The notes: a model not told the origin generated them from the letters alone. Positions 39,408 through 50,445 are shown, numbered from the stretch's first letter. The stretch: DNA of 64,000 nt from Thiohalomonas denitrificans (GCA_020725115.1 DYFR01000002.1:45871-109870), one strand, 5' to 3'. Translations and numbers: made by a program.

Positions 39408-41225
39408 ATGCCCAAGGTTCATATCACCGAAACCGTACTGCGTGACGGCCACCAGTCACTGATCGCCACCCGCATGCGCACCGAGGACATGCTGCCCATC
39501 TGCCCGAAGCTGGACAAGGTGGGATTCTGGTCACTGGAGGTCTGGGGCGGCGCCACCTTCGATGCCTGCCTGCGCTTTCTGAAAGAGGATCCGTGGGAGC
39601 GCCTGCGCGTGTTGCGCAAGGCCCTGCCCAACACCCGTCTGCAAATGCTGCTGCGCGGCCAGAATCTGCTCGGCTACCGCCACTATTCCGATGACGTGGT
39701 GCGCGCCTTCGTGGCACGTGCGGCCGACAATGGCATCGACGTGTTCCGCATCTTCGATGCTCTCAATGACACCCGCAATCTGCGCACCGCCATCGAGGCC
39801 GTGAAGCAGAACGGCAAGCACGCCCAGGGCGCCATCAGCTACACCACCAGCCCGGTACACGGTATCCCGCAGTTCATCGCCATGGCACGCGAAATGGAGG
39901 CCATGGGCTGCGACAGCATCGCCATCAAGGACATGGCCGGCCTGCTCACCCCCACAGCCACCACCGAACTGGTGGAGGCACTGGTGGCAGCGGTGAAACT
40001 GCCCATCGCCGTACACAGCCACGCCACTGCGGGCCTCGCCAGCATGTGCCAGCTCAAGGGCATCGAACACGGCGCCGTGCACATCGATACGGCCATCTCT
40101 GCCTTTGCCGGCGGCACCTCGCACCCGCCCACCGAATCCATGGTAGCTGCGCTGCGCGGCACCGACTACGACACCGGCCTCGACCTCGCCCTGCTGCAGG
40201 AAATCGGTTTCTACTTCCACGAGGTGCGCAAGAAGTACCATCAGTACGAAAGCGAATACACCGGCATCGACACCCGCGTGCAGATCAATCAGGTGCCGGG
40301 CGGCATGATCTCCAACCTGTCCAACCAGCTGCGCGAACAGGGCGCGCTGGGCCGCATGAACGAGGTACTGTCGGAGATCCCGCGCGTGCGCGAAGACCTG
40401 GGCTACCCGCCCCTGGTCACGCCCACCTCACAGATCGTCGGCACCCAGGCGGTGCTCAACGTACTCACCGGCGCACGCTACAAAAACATCACCAACGAGG
40501 TGAAGTTCTATCTGCAGGGCCGTTACGGCAAGGCACCGGGCACGGTCAACTCCATGGTGCGCCAGCAGGCCATCGGTAATGAGGAGATCATCGAGTGCCG
40601 CCCCGCCGATCTGCTGCGGCCGGAACTGGATAATCTGCGTGATCAGGCCGGCGCCCTCGCCCACTGCGAGGAAGACATACTCACCTTCGCCATGTTCCCC
40701 GAGGTGGGACGCGAATTCCTCGAACAGCGTGAAAAGGGTGAATTGAAGCCGGAGCCGCTGGAGCCGCTGCCAAGCGAGAACAGTCACATCAGCGCCGCGC
40801 CCACGGAATTCAACGTCACCATGCACGGCGAGACCTACCACATCAAGGTCACCGGCACCGGCCACAAAAACCGCCAGCAACGTCCCTTCTACATCACTGT
40901 GGACGGCCAGCCGGAAGAGGTCAATGTCGAGATCCTCGAAGAGCTGTTCTCCGAAGTGAACGACGCCGCCCCCGTCAAGAATGGCAACAGCAAGCGGCCA
41001 CGCGCCACCAGGCAGGGCCACGTCACCACTTCCATGCCCGCCGCCATTGTCGAGGTGATGGTCAAGGAAGGCGACGAAGTCAAGGCCGGCACCCCGCTAC
41101 TGGTGACCGAGGCGATGAAGATGGAGTCGGAGATCCAGGCACCGGTCAGCGGCAAGGTGGTGGCGGTACACGTCGTCAAGGGTGATCGCGTCACCCCGGA
41201 CGAGGCACTGGTCGAGATCGAATGA
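39408..41225 (+). CDS. pycB: Pyruvate carboxylase subunit B / oxaloacetate decarboxylase alpha subunit, biotinylated
   Basis: VHITETVLRDGHQSLIATRMRTEDMLP; C-terminal biotinyl motif LLVTEAMKMESEIQAPVSGKV. Confidence 0.93.
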   Translation: MPKVHITETVLRDGHQSLIATRMRTEDMLPICPKLDKVGFWSLEVWGGATFDACLRFLKEDPWERLRVLRKALPNTRLQMLLRGQNLLGYRHYSDDVVRAFVARAADNGIDVFRIFDALNDTRNLRTAIEAVKQNGKHAQGAISYTTSPVHGIPQFIAMAREMEAMGCDSIAIKDMAGLLTPTATTELVEALVAAVKLPIAVHSHATAGLASMCQLKGIEHGAVHIDTAISAFAGGTSHPPTESMVAALRGTDYDTGLDLALLQEIGFYFHEVRKKYHQYESEYTGIDTRVQINQVPGGMISNLSNQLREQGALGRMNEVLSEIPRVREDLGYPPLVTPTSQIVGTQAVLNVLTGARYKNITNEVKFYLQGRYGKAPGTVNSMVRQQAIGNEEIIECRPADLLRPELDNLRDQAGALAHCEEDILTFAMFPEVGREFLEQREKGELKPEPLEPLPSENSHISAAPTEFNVTMHGETYHIKVTGTGHKNRQQRPFYITVDGQPEEVNVEILEELFSEVNDAAPVKNGNSKRPRATRQGHVTTSMPAAIVEVMVKEGDEVKAGTPLLVTEAMKMESEIQAPVSGKVVAVHVVKGDRVTPDEALVEIE

Positions 41226-41800
41226 AAATGCTGGTTCTTGCCTCCACTTCACCCTACCGGCGCGAACTGCTCGAACGTCTCGGCCTTGCATTCGAGACCG
41301 CGGCGCCGAATGTCGATGAGACACGGCTGCCCGGCGAAACCCCGAAACAGCTGGTACGCCGTCTGGCGGAGACCAAGGCACGTGCTGTAGCAAGGGATTA
41401 TCCTGCTGCACGTATCATTGGTTCGGATCAGGTGGCGGTGCTTGGTGATCGCATCCTGGGCAAGCCCGGGGATCACCAGACTGCGGTCAAACAACTGGCT
41501 GCAGCCAGTGGCCGGCGCGTGAGTTTTCTCACCGGCCTTTGCCTGTATAACAGTTCGACTGATCGTTGCCAGGTCGACGTCATTCCGTATACGGTCGAAT
41601 TCCGGGCACTCAGCGCAGGCCAGATAGAAAACTATCTGCGGCGTGAACAGCCCTACAATTGTGCCGGCAGCTTCAAGTCGGAAGGACTGGGCATCAGCCT
41701 GTTCCGCCGCATGGAAGGTGAGGATCCCAATGCACTGATCGGACTGCCGTTGATTCGGCTGATCGACATGCTGGGTCAGGAAGGGGTAAGCGTTTTATAA
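41222..41800 (+). CDS. yceF: Maf-like nucleotide pyrophosphatase YceF
   Basis: LVLASTSPYRRELLERLGLAFE, IIGSDQVAVLGDRILGKPGD, FKSEGLGISLFRRMEGEDPNALIGLPL. Confidence 0.93.
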   Translation: MKMLVLASTSPYRRELLERLGLAFETAAPNVDETRLPGETPKQLVRRLAETKARAVARDYPAARIIGSDQVAVLGDRILGKPGDHQTAVKQLAAASGRRVSFLTGLCLYNSSTDRCQVDVIPYTVEFRALSAGQIENYLRREQPYNCAGSFKSEGLGISLFRRMEGEDPNALIGLPLIRLIDMLGQEGVSVL

Positions 41801-41833
41801 ACCGGCTTCAGGCGCCAGACACCTGAAGCCGGT
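41801..41833. terminator. Hairpin between convergent yceF and sppA
   Basis: accggcttcaggcgccagacacctgaagccggt. Confidence 0.6.
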
Positions 41834-41849
41834 GACAAGAAATACCGTC

Positions 41850-42836
41850 TTATCGCATCTGTCCCGGCGTCAGTCCCAGCAGGGAGCCGAAACCGGTGGC
41901 CATGGCATCGCCCAGACTGGCGGCAAGGCGTTCAAAGTAGCGTGGGCGCGGCGTAAAGTCGACGATCTTCTCGGCACCGACAACCTCGCGTGCCACCTGG
42001 CTGGCACTCGCCAGGTCATCTACCAATCCCAGCGCTACACCCTGCTCGCCGGTCCATACCAGACCGCTGAAGATGGCAGGGTCATCGCTCAGGCGCTCAC
42101 CGCGCCCCTCCCGCACCGCAGTTATAAACTGCTGGTGGATGTCGCCGAGCAACGACTTGATGTGCGTCACATCCTCCTCCCGTGACGGCGAGAAGGGATC
42201 AAGAAATCCCTTGTGCTCACCGGCCGTAAGCAAGCGACGTTCCACACCCAGCTTGTCCAGGGTACCGACAAAACCGAAACCGTTCATCAGCACCCCGATG
42301 GAACCGACCACACTGGCCTTGTTGGCATAGATCGCATCGGCGGCAGCGGCGATGTAATACCCCCCGGAGGCGCACATGTCACTGACCACTGCATACAGCG
42401 GAATATCGGGGTGTTTCTGGCGCAAGCGCCTGATCTCGTCATATACATAGCCTGACTGTACCGGGCTGCCGCCAGGGCTATTGATGCGCAGGATCACCCC
42501 AACGGTATTTTTGTCGGCAAAGGCATTGCGCAAACCGGTGACAATGGTATCGGCGCTGGCCTCTGTGCCATCGGCGATCACTCCCTTTACCTCCACCAGC
42601 GCAGTATGTTGTCCCAGCTTGACGCCGCCATCGCCAAACTTGCCCGGCATCATCATCAGCAGCAGCAATACCAGCAGGTAAACAAACAGCAAGGACTTGA
42701 AAAAAATGCTCCAGCGTCGGGCCCGGCGTTGCTCGTTGAGCGAGGCAAAGGCCAGGCGGTTGACCAGGTCGCGCTCCCAGGCGGGATCACTTCCATTCGT
42801 CTTTTGTTCGGTCGGTTCCATCTTGACAGGGTCCAT
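41850..42836 (-). CDS. sppA: Signal peptide peptidase SppA-like (S49)
   Basis: RINSPGGSPVQSGYVYDEIRRLR, DMCASGGYYIAAAADAIYANKASVVGSIGV; N-terminal TM. Confidence 0.93.
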   Translation of the reverse strand: MDPVKMEPTEQKTNGSDPAWERDLVNRLAFASLNEQRRARRWSIFFKSLLFVYLLVLLLLMMMPGKFGDGGVKLGQHTALVEVKGVIADGTEASADTIVTGLRNAFADKNTVGVILRINSPGGSPVQSGYVYDEIRRLRQKHPDIPLYAVVSDMCASGGYYIAAAADAIYANKASVVGSIGVLMNGFGFVGTLDKLGVERRLLTAGEHKGFLDPFSPSREEDVTHIKSLLGDIHQQFITAVREGRGERLSDDPAIFSGLVWTGEQGVALGLVDDLASASQVAREVVGAEKIVDFTPRPRYFERLAASLGDAMATGFGSLLGLTPGQMR

Positions 42837-42852
42837 GAGTGAGGAAATCTCA

Positions 42853-42945
42853 ATTCGAAATTCAAGATTCAAGATTCAAGATTCAACAGAAAATCGCCCG
42901 GCCACTTTCGGGCCGTCAATCTTGAATGTTGAATCTTGAATTTCC
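42853..42945. repeat. Inverted repeat, family C ((attcaag)n ... cttgaat)
   Basis: attcgaaattcaagattcaagattcaagattcaac ... gtcaatcttgaatgttgaatcttgaattt. Confidence 0.9.
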
Positions 42946-43601
42946 GCAATTTGCTCCAGCCACGCCGGTAACTCGCCTATGCGATCCAGACAACCCAGCG
43001 GTTCGTGCCTGAGCAGTCGCTCCGGATGATGCACGCCATAGCTTACGCCCAGAGCGGCGGTGCGTGCATTGCGCGCCATCTCCATGTCGTATTCGGTGTC
43101 GCCTATCATCAAGGTGGCCTGTGGTTCGGCACCGAGGTGCTCCATCAGCTCCAGTAGCATCTGCGGGTGGGGCTTGGAGCAGGTTTCATCGGCACAGCGG
43201 GTGGCATGGAACAGCGGGCCGAGGCCGGTTTCCTCCAGCACCTTGTCCAGGCCGCGCCGCCCCTTGCCGGTGGCCACTGCCAGCAGGTAGCCCTGCTCCG
43301 CCAGGCCGTGCAGTACGTCGGCAGCCCCATCGAACAGGGCCGACGGCGTAGGGTCGGCCACCAGGAAATGGTGACGGTAACGCTCCACCAAAGCCTGCTG
43401 CATCGTGGCATCGCTGCCGGGAAACAGGGCATTGATGGCCTCGGCCAATCCCAGGCCGATGATGTTGCGCAGGGCGGCCACCTCCTGCCGGGGCAACTCC
43501 AGGTCGGCAATGGCCCCCTGCAGGCACGCCACGATACGGGCCTCCGAATCCATCAGGGTGCCGTCCCAGTCGAATACCAGCAGTTCGAATCTACGCATCA
43601 C
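42876..43601 (-). CDS. HAD-superfamily phosphatase (phosphoglycolate phosphatase-like)
   Basis: [45 protein letters not shown]; last about 22 aa encoded by the family C repeat. Confidence 0.92.
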   Translation of the reverse strand: MMRRFELLVFDWDGTLMDSEARIVACLQGAIADLELPRQEVAALRNIIGLGLAEAINALFPGSDATMQQALVERYRHHFLVADPTPSALFDGAADVLHGLAEQGYLLAVATGKGRRGLDKVLEETGLGPLFHATRCADETCSKPHPQMLLELMEHLGAEPQATLMIGDTEYDMEMARNARTAALGVSYGVHHPERLLRHEPLGCLDRIGELPAWLEQIAEIQDSTFKIDGPKVAGRFSVES

Positions 43602-44548
43602 TCCGCTTCCAGTCTGTCGATGACCGCGCGCAACTCATCACCCAACGGGGCACTCACAGCAACCTCCTGTCCACTCTCCGACAGGGTAAAGTTGATGGCG
43701 CTGGCGTGCAGGAACAGTCGTTTCAACCCCACTTCGGCCATGCGCCGGTTGAATGTCTCATCACCATATTTGTCGTCACCGGCGATGGGATGGCCGATAT
43801 GGGCCGCATGTACCCGCACCTGGTGGGTACGCCCGGTAATCAGCTCGGCCTCCACCAGGGTGGCATCCTTATATATGGCGACGGGGCGGAAGATGGTCAA
43901 TGCCTCCTTGCCGTCGGCCGCTACCTTGACCATGCGCTCACCGGACTGGGTCACGTTCTTCAGCAATGGCGCCTCCACCCGGCGCTCGCCGCCCTGCCAG
44001 CGCCCCTTGAGCAGGGCCAGATAGCGCTTGTCGCTGCCGCCTTCGCGCAGCAGTTCATGGAAGGCACGCAGTACGCTGCGCTTCTTGGCGATGACGATGC
44101 AACCCGAGGTATCGCGGTCGAGGCGGTGGCCCAGTTCCAGGAACGGCGCCTCCGGCCGCAGCGCCCTCAGCGCCTCGATGAGGCCGTAACTGAGTCCGCT
44201 ACCGCCATGAACCGCGAGGCCGGAGGGCTTGTTCACCACCAGCAAGCCCTTGTCTTCGTAGATAATGCTGCTGTTGACCCGCTCCAGCACCCGATCACCG
44301 GGGCGAGCCGGGGCCTCGGCCTCGGCCATGCGCAGCGGCGGAATACGAATGGCATCTCCGGCCTTTATGCGATAAGTAGGCTTTATCCTCCCGCTATTGA
44401 CCCGAACCTCGCCGGTGCGCAGGATGCGATAGATGCGGCTTTTCGGTACCCCCTTGAGCTGGGTCATCAGGTAATTGTCGATGCGCTGGCCTTCTTCACC
44501 GGCTCCAACCTGGATTATCCTGGCACTTGGCTGATCTGTCTGATTCAT
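43598..44548 (-). CDS. rluC: 23S rRNA pseudouridine synthase RluC
   Basis: S4 domain N-terminus; [30 protein letters not shown]; divergent from rne as in E. coli. Confidence 0.95.
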   Translation of the reverse strand: MNQTDQPSARIIQVGAGEEGQRIDNYLMTQLKGVPKSRIYRILRTGEVRVNSGRIKPTYRIKAGDAIRIPPLRMAEAEAPARPGDRVLERVNSSIIYEDKGLLVVNKPSGLAVHGGSGLSYGLIEALRALRPEAPFLELGHRLDRDTSGCIVIAKKRSVLRAFHELLREGGSDKRYLALLKGRWQGGERRVEAPLLKNVTQSGERMVKVAADGKEALTIFRPVAIYKDATLVEAELITGRTHQVRVHAAHIGHPIAGDDKYGDETFNRRMAEVGLKRLFLHASAINFTLSESGQEVAVSAPLGDELRAVIDRLEAE

Positions 44549-44599
44549 AAGCGAATGATACCAATTCGCAACGGTGATTGATGCATCTTTGCATCGCTG

Positions 44600-44921
44600 A
44601 TATAGTTGCACGCTGCCGTTCATGCAGCCGCACCCATTCATAAGTCAAACCGCGCGCTGCACACCATGGCGGCGTCCCTGTCGGACGCAAGGTTATTTTG
44701 GTCCCCTCCCCCGGAATGGCCGGAGGAAGGGTTAAAAGATTCAGTGGTGGACATAACTCCACCACCCAAACAAGTAAGCGCTCCCGCAACCGGATGCAGG
44801 CCTGGCCGGAACCGGGTGAGCGAGCCGGAGCCCCGTACCTACGGCGGCCCGCCGCCACTCCCCGGCTCCTGAGAGCTGAGTCCGTATCCGGTTGGAGGTT
44901 GAGCGCCCGAGAGACAATGAC
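44600..44921 (+). promoter_or_regulatory. Structured rne 5' leader (candidate RNase E autoregulatory UTR)
   Basis: About 320-nt non-coding rluC/rne interval with hairpins, e.g. gtggtggacataactccaccac and ggagccccg...cggcggcccgccgccac...ggctcc. Confidence 0.45.
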
Positions 44922-47468
44922 ATGAAACGCATGCTGATTAACGCAACTCAGCCTGAAGAGTTGCGTGTGGCGCTGGTCGACGGCCAGCGTCTGTATGATC
45001 TGGATATCGAAAGCACCGCCAGAGCCCAAAAGAAATCAAATATTTACAAAGGACGCATTACCCGCGTCGAACCCAGCCTGGAAGCCGCCTTCATTGATTA
45101 CGGTGCCCAGCGCCACGGCTTTCTGCCCCTCAAGGAAATCTCCCGCAGCTACTTCAAGTCCGATGCCGACCTGTCCGGTCGCGTCAACATCAAGGACGTG
45201 CTGCGCGAAGGCCAGGAAGTGGTGGTACAGGTCGAGAAGGAGGAACGCGGCAACAAGGGCGCCGCTCTCACCACCTTCATCAGTCTGGCCGGCCGCTATC
45301 TGGTACTGATGCCGAACAATCCGCGCGCCGGTGGCGTCTCGCGCCGCATCGAAGGCGAAGATCGCAGCGAAATGCGCGACACCATGAGCCAGCTCACCAT
45401 TCCCGAGGACATGGGGCTCATCATCCGCACCGCCGGTGTCGGCAAGAGCGCCGAAGAGTTGCAGTGGGACATGGATTATCTGCTCCAGGTGTGGAGCTCC
45501 ATCGAGTCCGCCTCCCAGGAACGCCAGGCACCCTTCCTGATCTACCAGGAAAGCAACGTCATCATCCGCGCCATCCGCGACTACCTGCGCAACGACATCA
45601 ACGAAATCCTGGTGGACGAGCCGGGAGTCTTCGAGCAGGGCCGCGACTTCATGAAGCAGGTGATGCCGCAGCACCTGAACAAGCTCAAGCTGTATCAGGA
45701 CAAGGTTCCTCTGTTCACCCGCTACCAGATCGAATCCCAGATCGAGTCCGCCTTTACCCGCGAGGTGCAGCTGCCCTCCGGCGGCGCCCTGGTCATCGAC
45801 CATACCGAAGCGTTGATCTCCATCGACATCAACTCCGCCCGCGCCACCAAGGGCGGCGATATCGAGGAAACCGCTCTCAATACCAACCTGGAGGCGGCCG
45901 ATGAGGCCGCCCGCCAGCTGCGCCTGCGCGACCTGGGCGGCCTGATCGTCATCGACTTCATCGATATGACGCCGGCCAAGAACCAGCGCGAGGTGGAAAA
46001 CCGACTGCGCGACGCCCTCAAGCAGGATCGTGCCCGCGTTCAGGTGGGGCGTATCTCCCGCTTTGGCCTGCTGGAGATGTCGCGCCAGCGCCTGCGCCCC
46101 TCCCTGGGCGAGTCCAGCCAGGTGGTCTGTCCGCGCTGTCGCGGCCAGGGCACCATCCGTGGCGTCGAGTCCCTCGCCCTCTCCATCCTCCGCATCGTTG
46201 AGGAGGAGACCATGAAGGACAAGACGGGCAAGGTGCTGGCGCAACTGCCGGTGGCCGTGGCCAGTTTCCTGCTCAACGAAAAGCGTCATGTCATCAATGC
46301 CATCGAGGAACGTCAGAACGTCCAGGTGGTGTTGATACCGAACCCGCACCTCGATACCCCGAATTATGAGGTGGAACGCATCCGCATCGACGAGATGGAG
46401 CAGATGCCCACCCCCCGCCCCAGTTACGAGCTGATCACCCGGCCGCCGGAAGAAACTGCCGAGGCTACCGGTGAGACACCCAAGCTGCGTGCCGAAGAGC
46501 CGGCAGTAAAGGCCGTCATTCCCGTGACCGCGCCCGCACCATCGGGTGAGGCTGGAGGGGAATCTGCCGCTGGTCGTCCCGGCCTGCTGCGCCGCCTGTT
46601 CGGTGGCCTGTTCGGGGCTGCGGAAAAGTCCGCCGAGGAGGAAAAACCGGCCAAGGCTGCACCGCGCCGTGAGCGCAGCAGCAGCCAGCAGGCACCACGC
46701 CGCAACCAGGGCGAAGGCCGCAGTGAACGTGGAGAGCGCGGCGAGCGCGGAGAGCGTGGCCGCAGCCAGGGCAACCAGAGCCGTCAGCAGCAACGCGGCA
46801 GCCAGTCGCAGCAGCCGCGCCCACCCCGTCCGCCACAGCCGGCAGCGGAAGGAGAAGCGAGCGCTGCAACCGAGCAGGTCACTGCCGTGACCACAACCGA
46901 GCCGCCGCCGCAGTCCGCTGATGCCGGATCGCAACAGGCACGCGAGGAACGCAGCGGCTCCCGCCGCGGCCGTCGCGGTGGCCGCCGCCGTCGCCGCTCC
47001 GCCGGCGACGAGCCGGAGTCCGGCAACGAATCCGGGCAAGAACAGGACAGCGCTGCAACACCGGCCGAGGCTGCCGAAGCACCGGCCCAGCGCCGTGACG
47101 AGCGTACTCCGCGACCGCGTCCCGAGCCTGTTGCAACGACGACCGAATCCCGCACCGAACCGGCAGAACAACATGCTGCCCCAGTCGAGCAGCCCCGCAC
47201 CGAGGCTGTCGAGCCGCGTCAGGAAGCTCCGCTACCGGCAGCAGCGGCGCCCGCAGCCCGTACTGAGCCGGCGCCGAGCCTGCAGCAGGTGGAAACGCTG
47301 CCCACCGCCACTGCGCCCAAGCCCGTCGAACAACGGGCCGAACCGGCACCGAAACCGCGCGAGGAAACTCCGCCGGCTCCGGCTCCGGAAGCGCCGCGTG
47401 AGCCGAGCGCAACGGTACCGCAGCCCAGTCTGTTCCCGGCGGAGCCCAGGGACGAACCAAAGAACTGA
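44922..47468 (+). CDS. rne: Ribonuclease E
   Basis: [32 protein letters not shown]1 domain, [22 protein letters not shown] zinc-link motif, Arg/Pro-rich disordered C-terminus. Confidence 0.97.
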   Translation: MKRMLINATQPEELRVALVDGQRLYDLDIESTARAQKKSNIYKGRITRVEPSLEAAFIDYGAQRHGFLPLKEISRSYFKSDADLSGRVNIKDVLREGQEVVVQVEKEERGNKGAALTTFISLAGRYLVLMPNNPRAGGVSRRIEGEDRSEMRDTMSQLTIPEDMGLIIRTAGVGKSAEELQWDMDYLLQVWSSIESASQERQAPFLIYQESNVIIRAIRDYLRNDINEILVDEPGVFEQGRDFMKQVMPQHLNKLKLYQDKVPLFTRYQIESQIESAFTREVQLPSGGALVIDHTEALISIDINSARATKGGDIEETALNTNLEAADEAARQLRLRDLGGLIVIDFIDMTPAKNQREVENRLRDALKQDRARVQVGRISRFGLLEMSRQRLRPSLGESSQVVCPRCRGQGTIRGVESLALSILRIVEEETMKDKTGKVLAQLPVAVASFLLNEKRHVINAIEERQNVQVVLIPNPHLDTPNYEVERIRIDEMEQMPTPRPSYELITRPPEETAEATGETPKLRAEEPAVKAVIPVTAPAPSGEAGGESAAGRPGLLRRLFGGLFGAAEKSAEEEKPAKAAPRRERSSSQQAPRRNQGEGRSERGERGERGERGRSQGNQSRQQQRGSQSQQPRPPRPPQPAAEGEASAATEQVTAVTTTEPPPQSADAGSQQAREERSGSRRGRRGGRRRRRSAGDEPESGNESGQEQDSAATPAEAAEAPAQRRDERTPRPRPEPVATTTESRTEPAEQHAAPVEQPRTEAVEPRQEAPLPAAAAPAARTEPAPSLQQVETLPTATAPKPVEQRAEPAPKPREETPPAPAPEAPREPSATVPQPSLFPAEPRDEPKN

Positions 47469-47490
47469 CACGACTCTTCGTCGCTACGAT

Positions 47491-47520
47491 AAAAACGGGG
47501 AGCCAAGCTCCCCGTTTTTA
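47491..47520 (+). terminator. Rho-independent terminator of rne
   Basis: aaaaacggggagccaagctccccgttttta. Confidence 0.92.
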
Positions 47521-47545
47521 TTCACTCCCCGCCTCCGCAGGTACC

Positions 47546-48028
47546 TTACAGGCCGTGGCGACTGCGGATATCCGCCAGCAAACCCAGCGCTGCCGCCTCT
47601 ACCAGATCAAACACGCGCTCAAAACCATCCGTGCCGCCGTAATAGGGATCCGGCACCTCGCGTTCCGGTAACTGCGGTGCAAACTCCAGGAACAGGTGCA
47701 ACTTGTGCTCCAGCCCTTCCGGGCACAGTTCAGCGAGGAGGGCGTAATTGTCCCGATCCATGGCCAGCACATAGTCAAACCCCTCGAAATCCTCATGCGC
47801 AGCCTTGCGCGCCCGCTGCCCGCTCAGGTCGATGCCTCGCCGCCTAGCCGTCTGTTGCGCCCGGCTGTCAGGCGGATTACCCACGTGATAGGCATGGGTG
47901 CCCGCAGAGTCCACACGGATCTGCGACTCCAGCCCGGCCTGACGCACCAGATGTTCGAAATAACCATGGGCAATGGGCGAACGACAGATATTGCCCATGC
48001 AGACCATTAGAACCTTTACAACAGCCAT
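47546..48028 (-). CDS. Low-molecular-weight protein-tyrosine phosphatase
   Basis: VLMVCMGNICRSPIAHGYFEHLVR active-site loop, DPYYGGTDGFERVFDLVE. Confidence 0.95.
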   Translation of the reverse strand: MAVVKVLMVCMGNICRSPIAHGYFEHLVRQAGLESQIRVDSAGTHAYHVGNPPDSRAQQTARRRGIDLSGQRARKAAHEDFEGFDYVLAMDRDNYALLAELCPEGLEHKLHLFLEFAPQLPEREVPDPYYGGTDGFERVFDLVEAAALGLLADIRSRHGL

Positions 48029-48113
48029 AACCCACCAAATTCAATTAGTTAAAGACTAGATAACCCCGGCAAAGTACGGCTAAAATAGCGTTATCGATAA
48101 CGGAGCGATAACG

Positions 48114-49178
48114 ATGCCGCTGACCGAGACCGCCATCAGGCGCATGCCAGACCCGCCCAAGGAAAGACTGATTGGCGATGAGCGGGGCCTATACCTTCGA
48201 TGCTATCCAAGCGGGCGCCGTTCCTGGCTCTATCGTACACGTGTCGGCGGTTCATGGAAGACCCGCAATCTTGGCGAGTGGCCCGCCGTCTCCCTGGCCG
48301 AGGCCAGAGTCAAGGCCTCTGCCCTCTCCGGTAAGGTTCTTCCCGAATCGGTGACCTTCGGCGCCCTGCTGGATGAATGGTATCAGCGCCGCATTGAGCC
48401 CCGATACAGAACCACCCGAAACATCGAGGTGTACATCAATAAGGCCAAGGCATGGGCGGGAAATGATCGCCTGGCGCAGCTGACTGCCGCCCGCCTCGTT
48501 TCCCTGCTCGCCAAGTATGCCCAGGCATCGCCCGTGGCTGCCAATCGCTGCCTGTCCAACTGGAAGCAGGCCCTTGGCTACGCCGTGGAGCGCGGCTATA
48601 TCGACCGCAACCCCCTGGAGCGCACCACAGCCCGCGCCGTAGGCGGCGAAGAGCGCAGCCGGGACCGAACCCTTACCGACGAAGAGATAAGGGCGCTGTG
48701 GGCTGATACGCACGAACACGGCCCGCTGTTGCGCTTCCTGCTGCTGACCGGCCTCCGGGTTTCAGAGGCGCAGAGTGCGCGCCTGGAACACCTGGAGGGC
48801 GATCTGCTCCACATTCCGCAAAACAAGAGCGACCGCCCGCACTGGGTACACCTGCCGCCCATGACCCTGCAGCTGATCGGCAACCATGCCGGCTACCTGT
48901 TCGCTCAGCGAAGCCCCACAGGGGTACAGGCCCGCCTCAAGCGCGCCGCGGTGGGCTGGACGCCCCACGACCTGCGCCGGACCTTTGCCACCAGAGTGGC
49001 GGGCCTTGGTGTGTCGCCCCATGTGGTGGAGAAGCTGTTGAACCACACCCTGGGCGGCGTCCTGGCCGTGTACAACCGTCACGACTATGCCGAGGAACGG
49101 ATCGCGGCAACGAAGCTATGGGCGGATGAGTTGGCGCGGCTACTGTCTGTTTCCACATCAGCAAGGGGGGAGCAATGA
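48114..49178 (+). CDS. Phage tyrosine integrase
   Basis: LRFLLLTGLRVSEAQSARLEHLEGDLLHIP ... WTPHDLRRTFATRVAGLGVSPHVVEKLLNHTLGGVLAVYNRHDY. Confidence 0.95.
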   Translation: MPLTETAIRRMPDPPKERLIGDERGLYLRCYPSGRRSWLYRTRVGGSWKTRNLGEWPAVSLAEARVKASALSGKVLPESVTFGALLDEWYQRRIEPRYRTTRNIEVYINKAKAWAGNDRLAQLTAARLVSLLAKYAQASPVAANRCLSNWKQALGYAVERGYIDRNPLERTTARAVGGEERSRDRTLTDEEIRALWADTHEHGPLLRFLLLTGLRVSEAQSARLEHLEGDLLHIPQNKSDRPHWVHLPPMTLQLIGNHAGYLFAQRSPTGVQARLKRAAVGWTPHDLRRTFATRVAGLGVSPHVVEKLLNHTLGGVLAVYNRHDYAEERIAATKLWADELARLLSVSTSARGEQ

Positions 49179-49837
49179 GCGAGTGGTCGCGGCTCGTGCA
49201 CGACCCTCGTACATGGGAGGCCGTTGACGATTTATTGCGGCAGGACGCTGCCCATGGTTACGTGCCGAAAGAAAGCATCTTCTCCATGCTGCAGGAGATC
49301 GCCGCGCTGCCTGGTGCGTGGGACGCATGCAACAAAGAACATCCATCAGACGCCAAGAAGCGACGCGCAAAACTGGCTGCGCAGGTGAGAACACTTGCCG
49401 TCGACATTGAAGCCGATCCGGAGGCACGGCATTTGAGAATCATTAACTCACAGGAAGTCACAACCAGCCTTGCCAAGTTAAAGGGAATTGAATGCCGTAC
49501 CGTTTCGGAGTTTCTGTCAGATCTCGCGGATGCCGTTGCGGACCACCACTCATATGCCGACGAATTTGCCGCGCTGCGCGGAGACAAGACTACCCGGGAT
49601 GCAAAGCACGAATACGTCTACCGTGCGGTGGTGTTATGCGTGAAAAGGTACATCGTCGGTTGCCGACGTGGACAACGCAAAGGGGGCGCTGACACCCTCC
49701 CCGGTGAGGTTCGCGACCATGACACACCCAGCAAAGCCTGCACCCTGTTGGTCAATGCAGTCCTGGGGCTTCATGGTGACCAAGCGCTGCGCAATGATCG
49801 GAAGAAGATTAACAGGGTGTGGGACAGTAGCGATTAA
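49175..49837 (+). CDS. Hypothetical protein (prophage)
   Basis: 220 aa; start overlaps integrase stop. Confidence 0.6.
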   Translation: MSEWSRLVHDPRTWEAVDDLLRQDAAHGYVPKESIFSMLQEIAALPGAWDACNKEHPSDAKKRRAKLAAQVRTLAVDIEADPEARHLRIINSQEVTTSLAKLKGIECRTVSEFLSDLADAVADHHSYADEFAALRGDKTTRDAKHEYVYRAVVLCVKRYIVGCRRGQRKGGADTLPGEVRDHDTPSKACTLLVNAVLGLHGDQALRNDRKKINRVWDSSD

Positions 49838-49944
49838 ATCCCGCGCCATAATAAATCGCCACTGTTCGCACAACGACCAACACATAAGTACCTTCTGTGA
49901 CCACGACGCCAGTAGACGCTGGCGGCAACAAGAGGTCACAGTCA

Positions 49945-50163
49945 ATGCAAACCACTACAAAGATCGAGCGCGTCATCTACCCGATTGATGAGGCTCGCAC
50001 CCTCCTTGGTGGCATCGCCCGCCAGACCGTCTACGACCTGATCAGTGCCGGCAAGCTCACCAGCATCAAGATCGGGCGCCGCCGCCTTATTCCCGCCGAA
50101 TCAATCGAGGCTTGTTCTCGCCTGCTCCAGAGCGAACAGGCCGCCACAATTCGCAGCGAGTAA
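49945..50163 (+). CDS. Excisionase-like HTH protein
   Basis: IYPIDEARTLLGGIARQTVYDLISAGKLTSIKIGRRRLIPAESIEACSRLL. Confidence 0.8.
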   Translation: MQTTTKIERVIYPIDEARTLLGGIARQTVYDLISAGKLTSIKIGRRRLIPAESIEACSRLLQSEQAATIRSE

Positions 50164-50181
50164 GCCAGTAGGGCCACCGAC

Positions 50182-50445
50182 ATGGAACAGCGCGACACTC
50201 CCGCCCTGCCCGCTCAACTCATGGCCAAGCCGGCCCTGAGTTGGTCCGAGTTCTGGACCGACCTTCTCGGCCTGCCTGACTCGACGGCGGAACAGATCAC
50301 ACGCGAGCCAAACCCGCCAAAGTTCTTCCTGCTGGGCCGCCGGCGCTACATCCGGACAAAGGACGCCATCGCATGGATCGATGCTGTTGCCCAGCAATCA
50401 CCGTATTTCCCGCGCCGCAACCATAAGCGCGGCGGAAACTCCTGA
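50182..50445 (+). CDS. Hypothetical prophage protein
   Basis: 87 aa; PKFFLLGRRRYIRTKDAIAWIDAVAQ. Confidence 0.5.
   Translation: MEQRDTPALPAQLMAKPALSWSEFWTDLLGLPDSTAEQITREPNPPKFFLLGRRRYIRTKDAIAWIDAVAQQSPYFPRRNHKRGGNS

Noticed and set aside
45036-47174. 712-aa ORF antisense to rne
   Set aside because: Shadow ORF opposite a certain RNase E gene; no recognisable domain.
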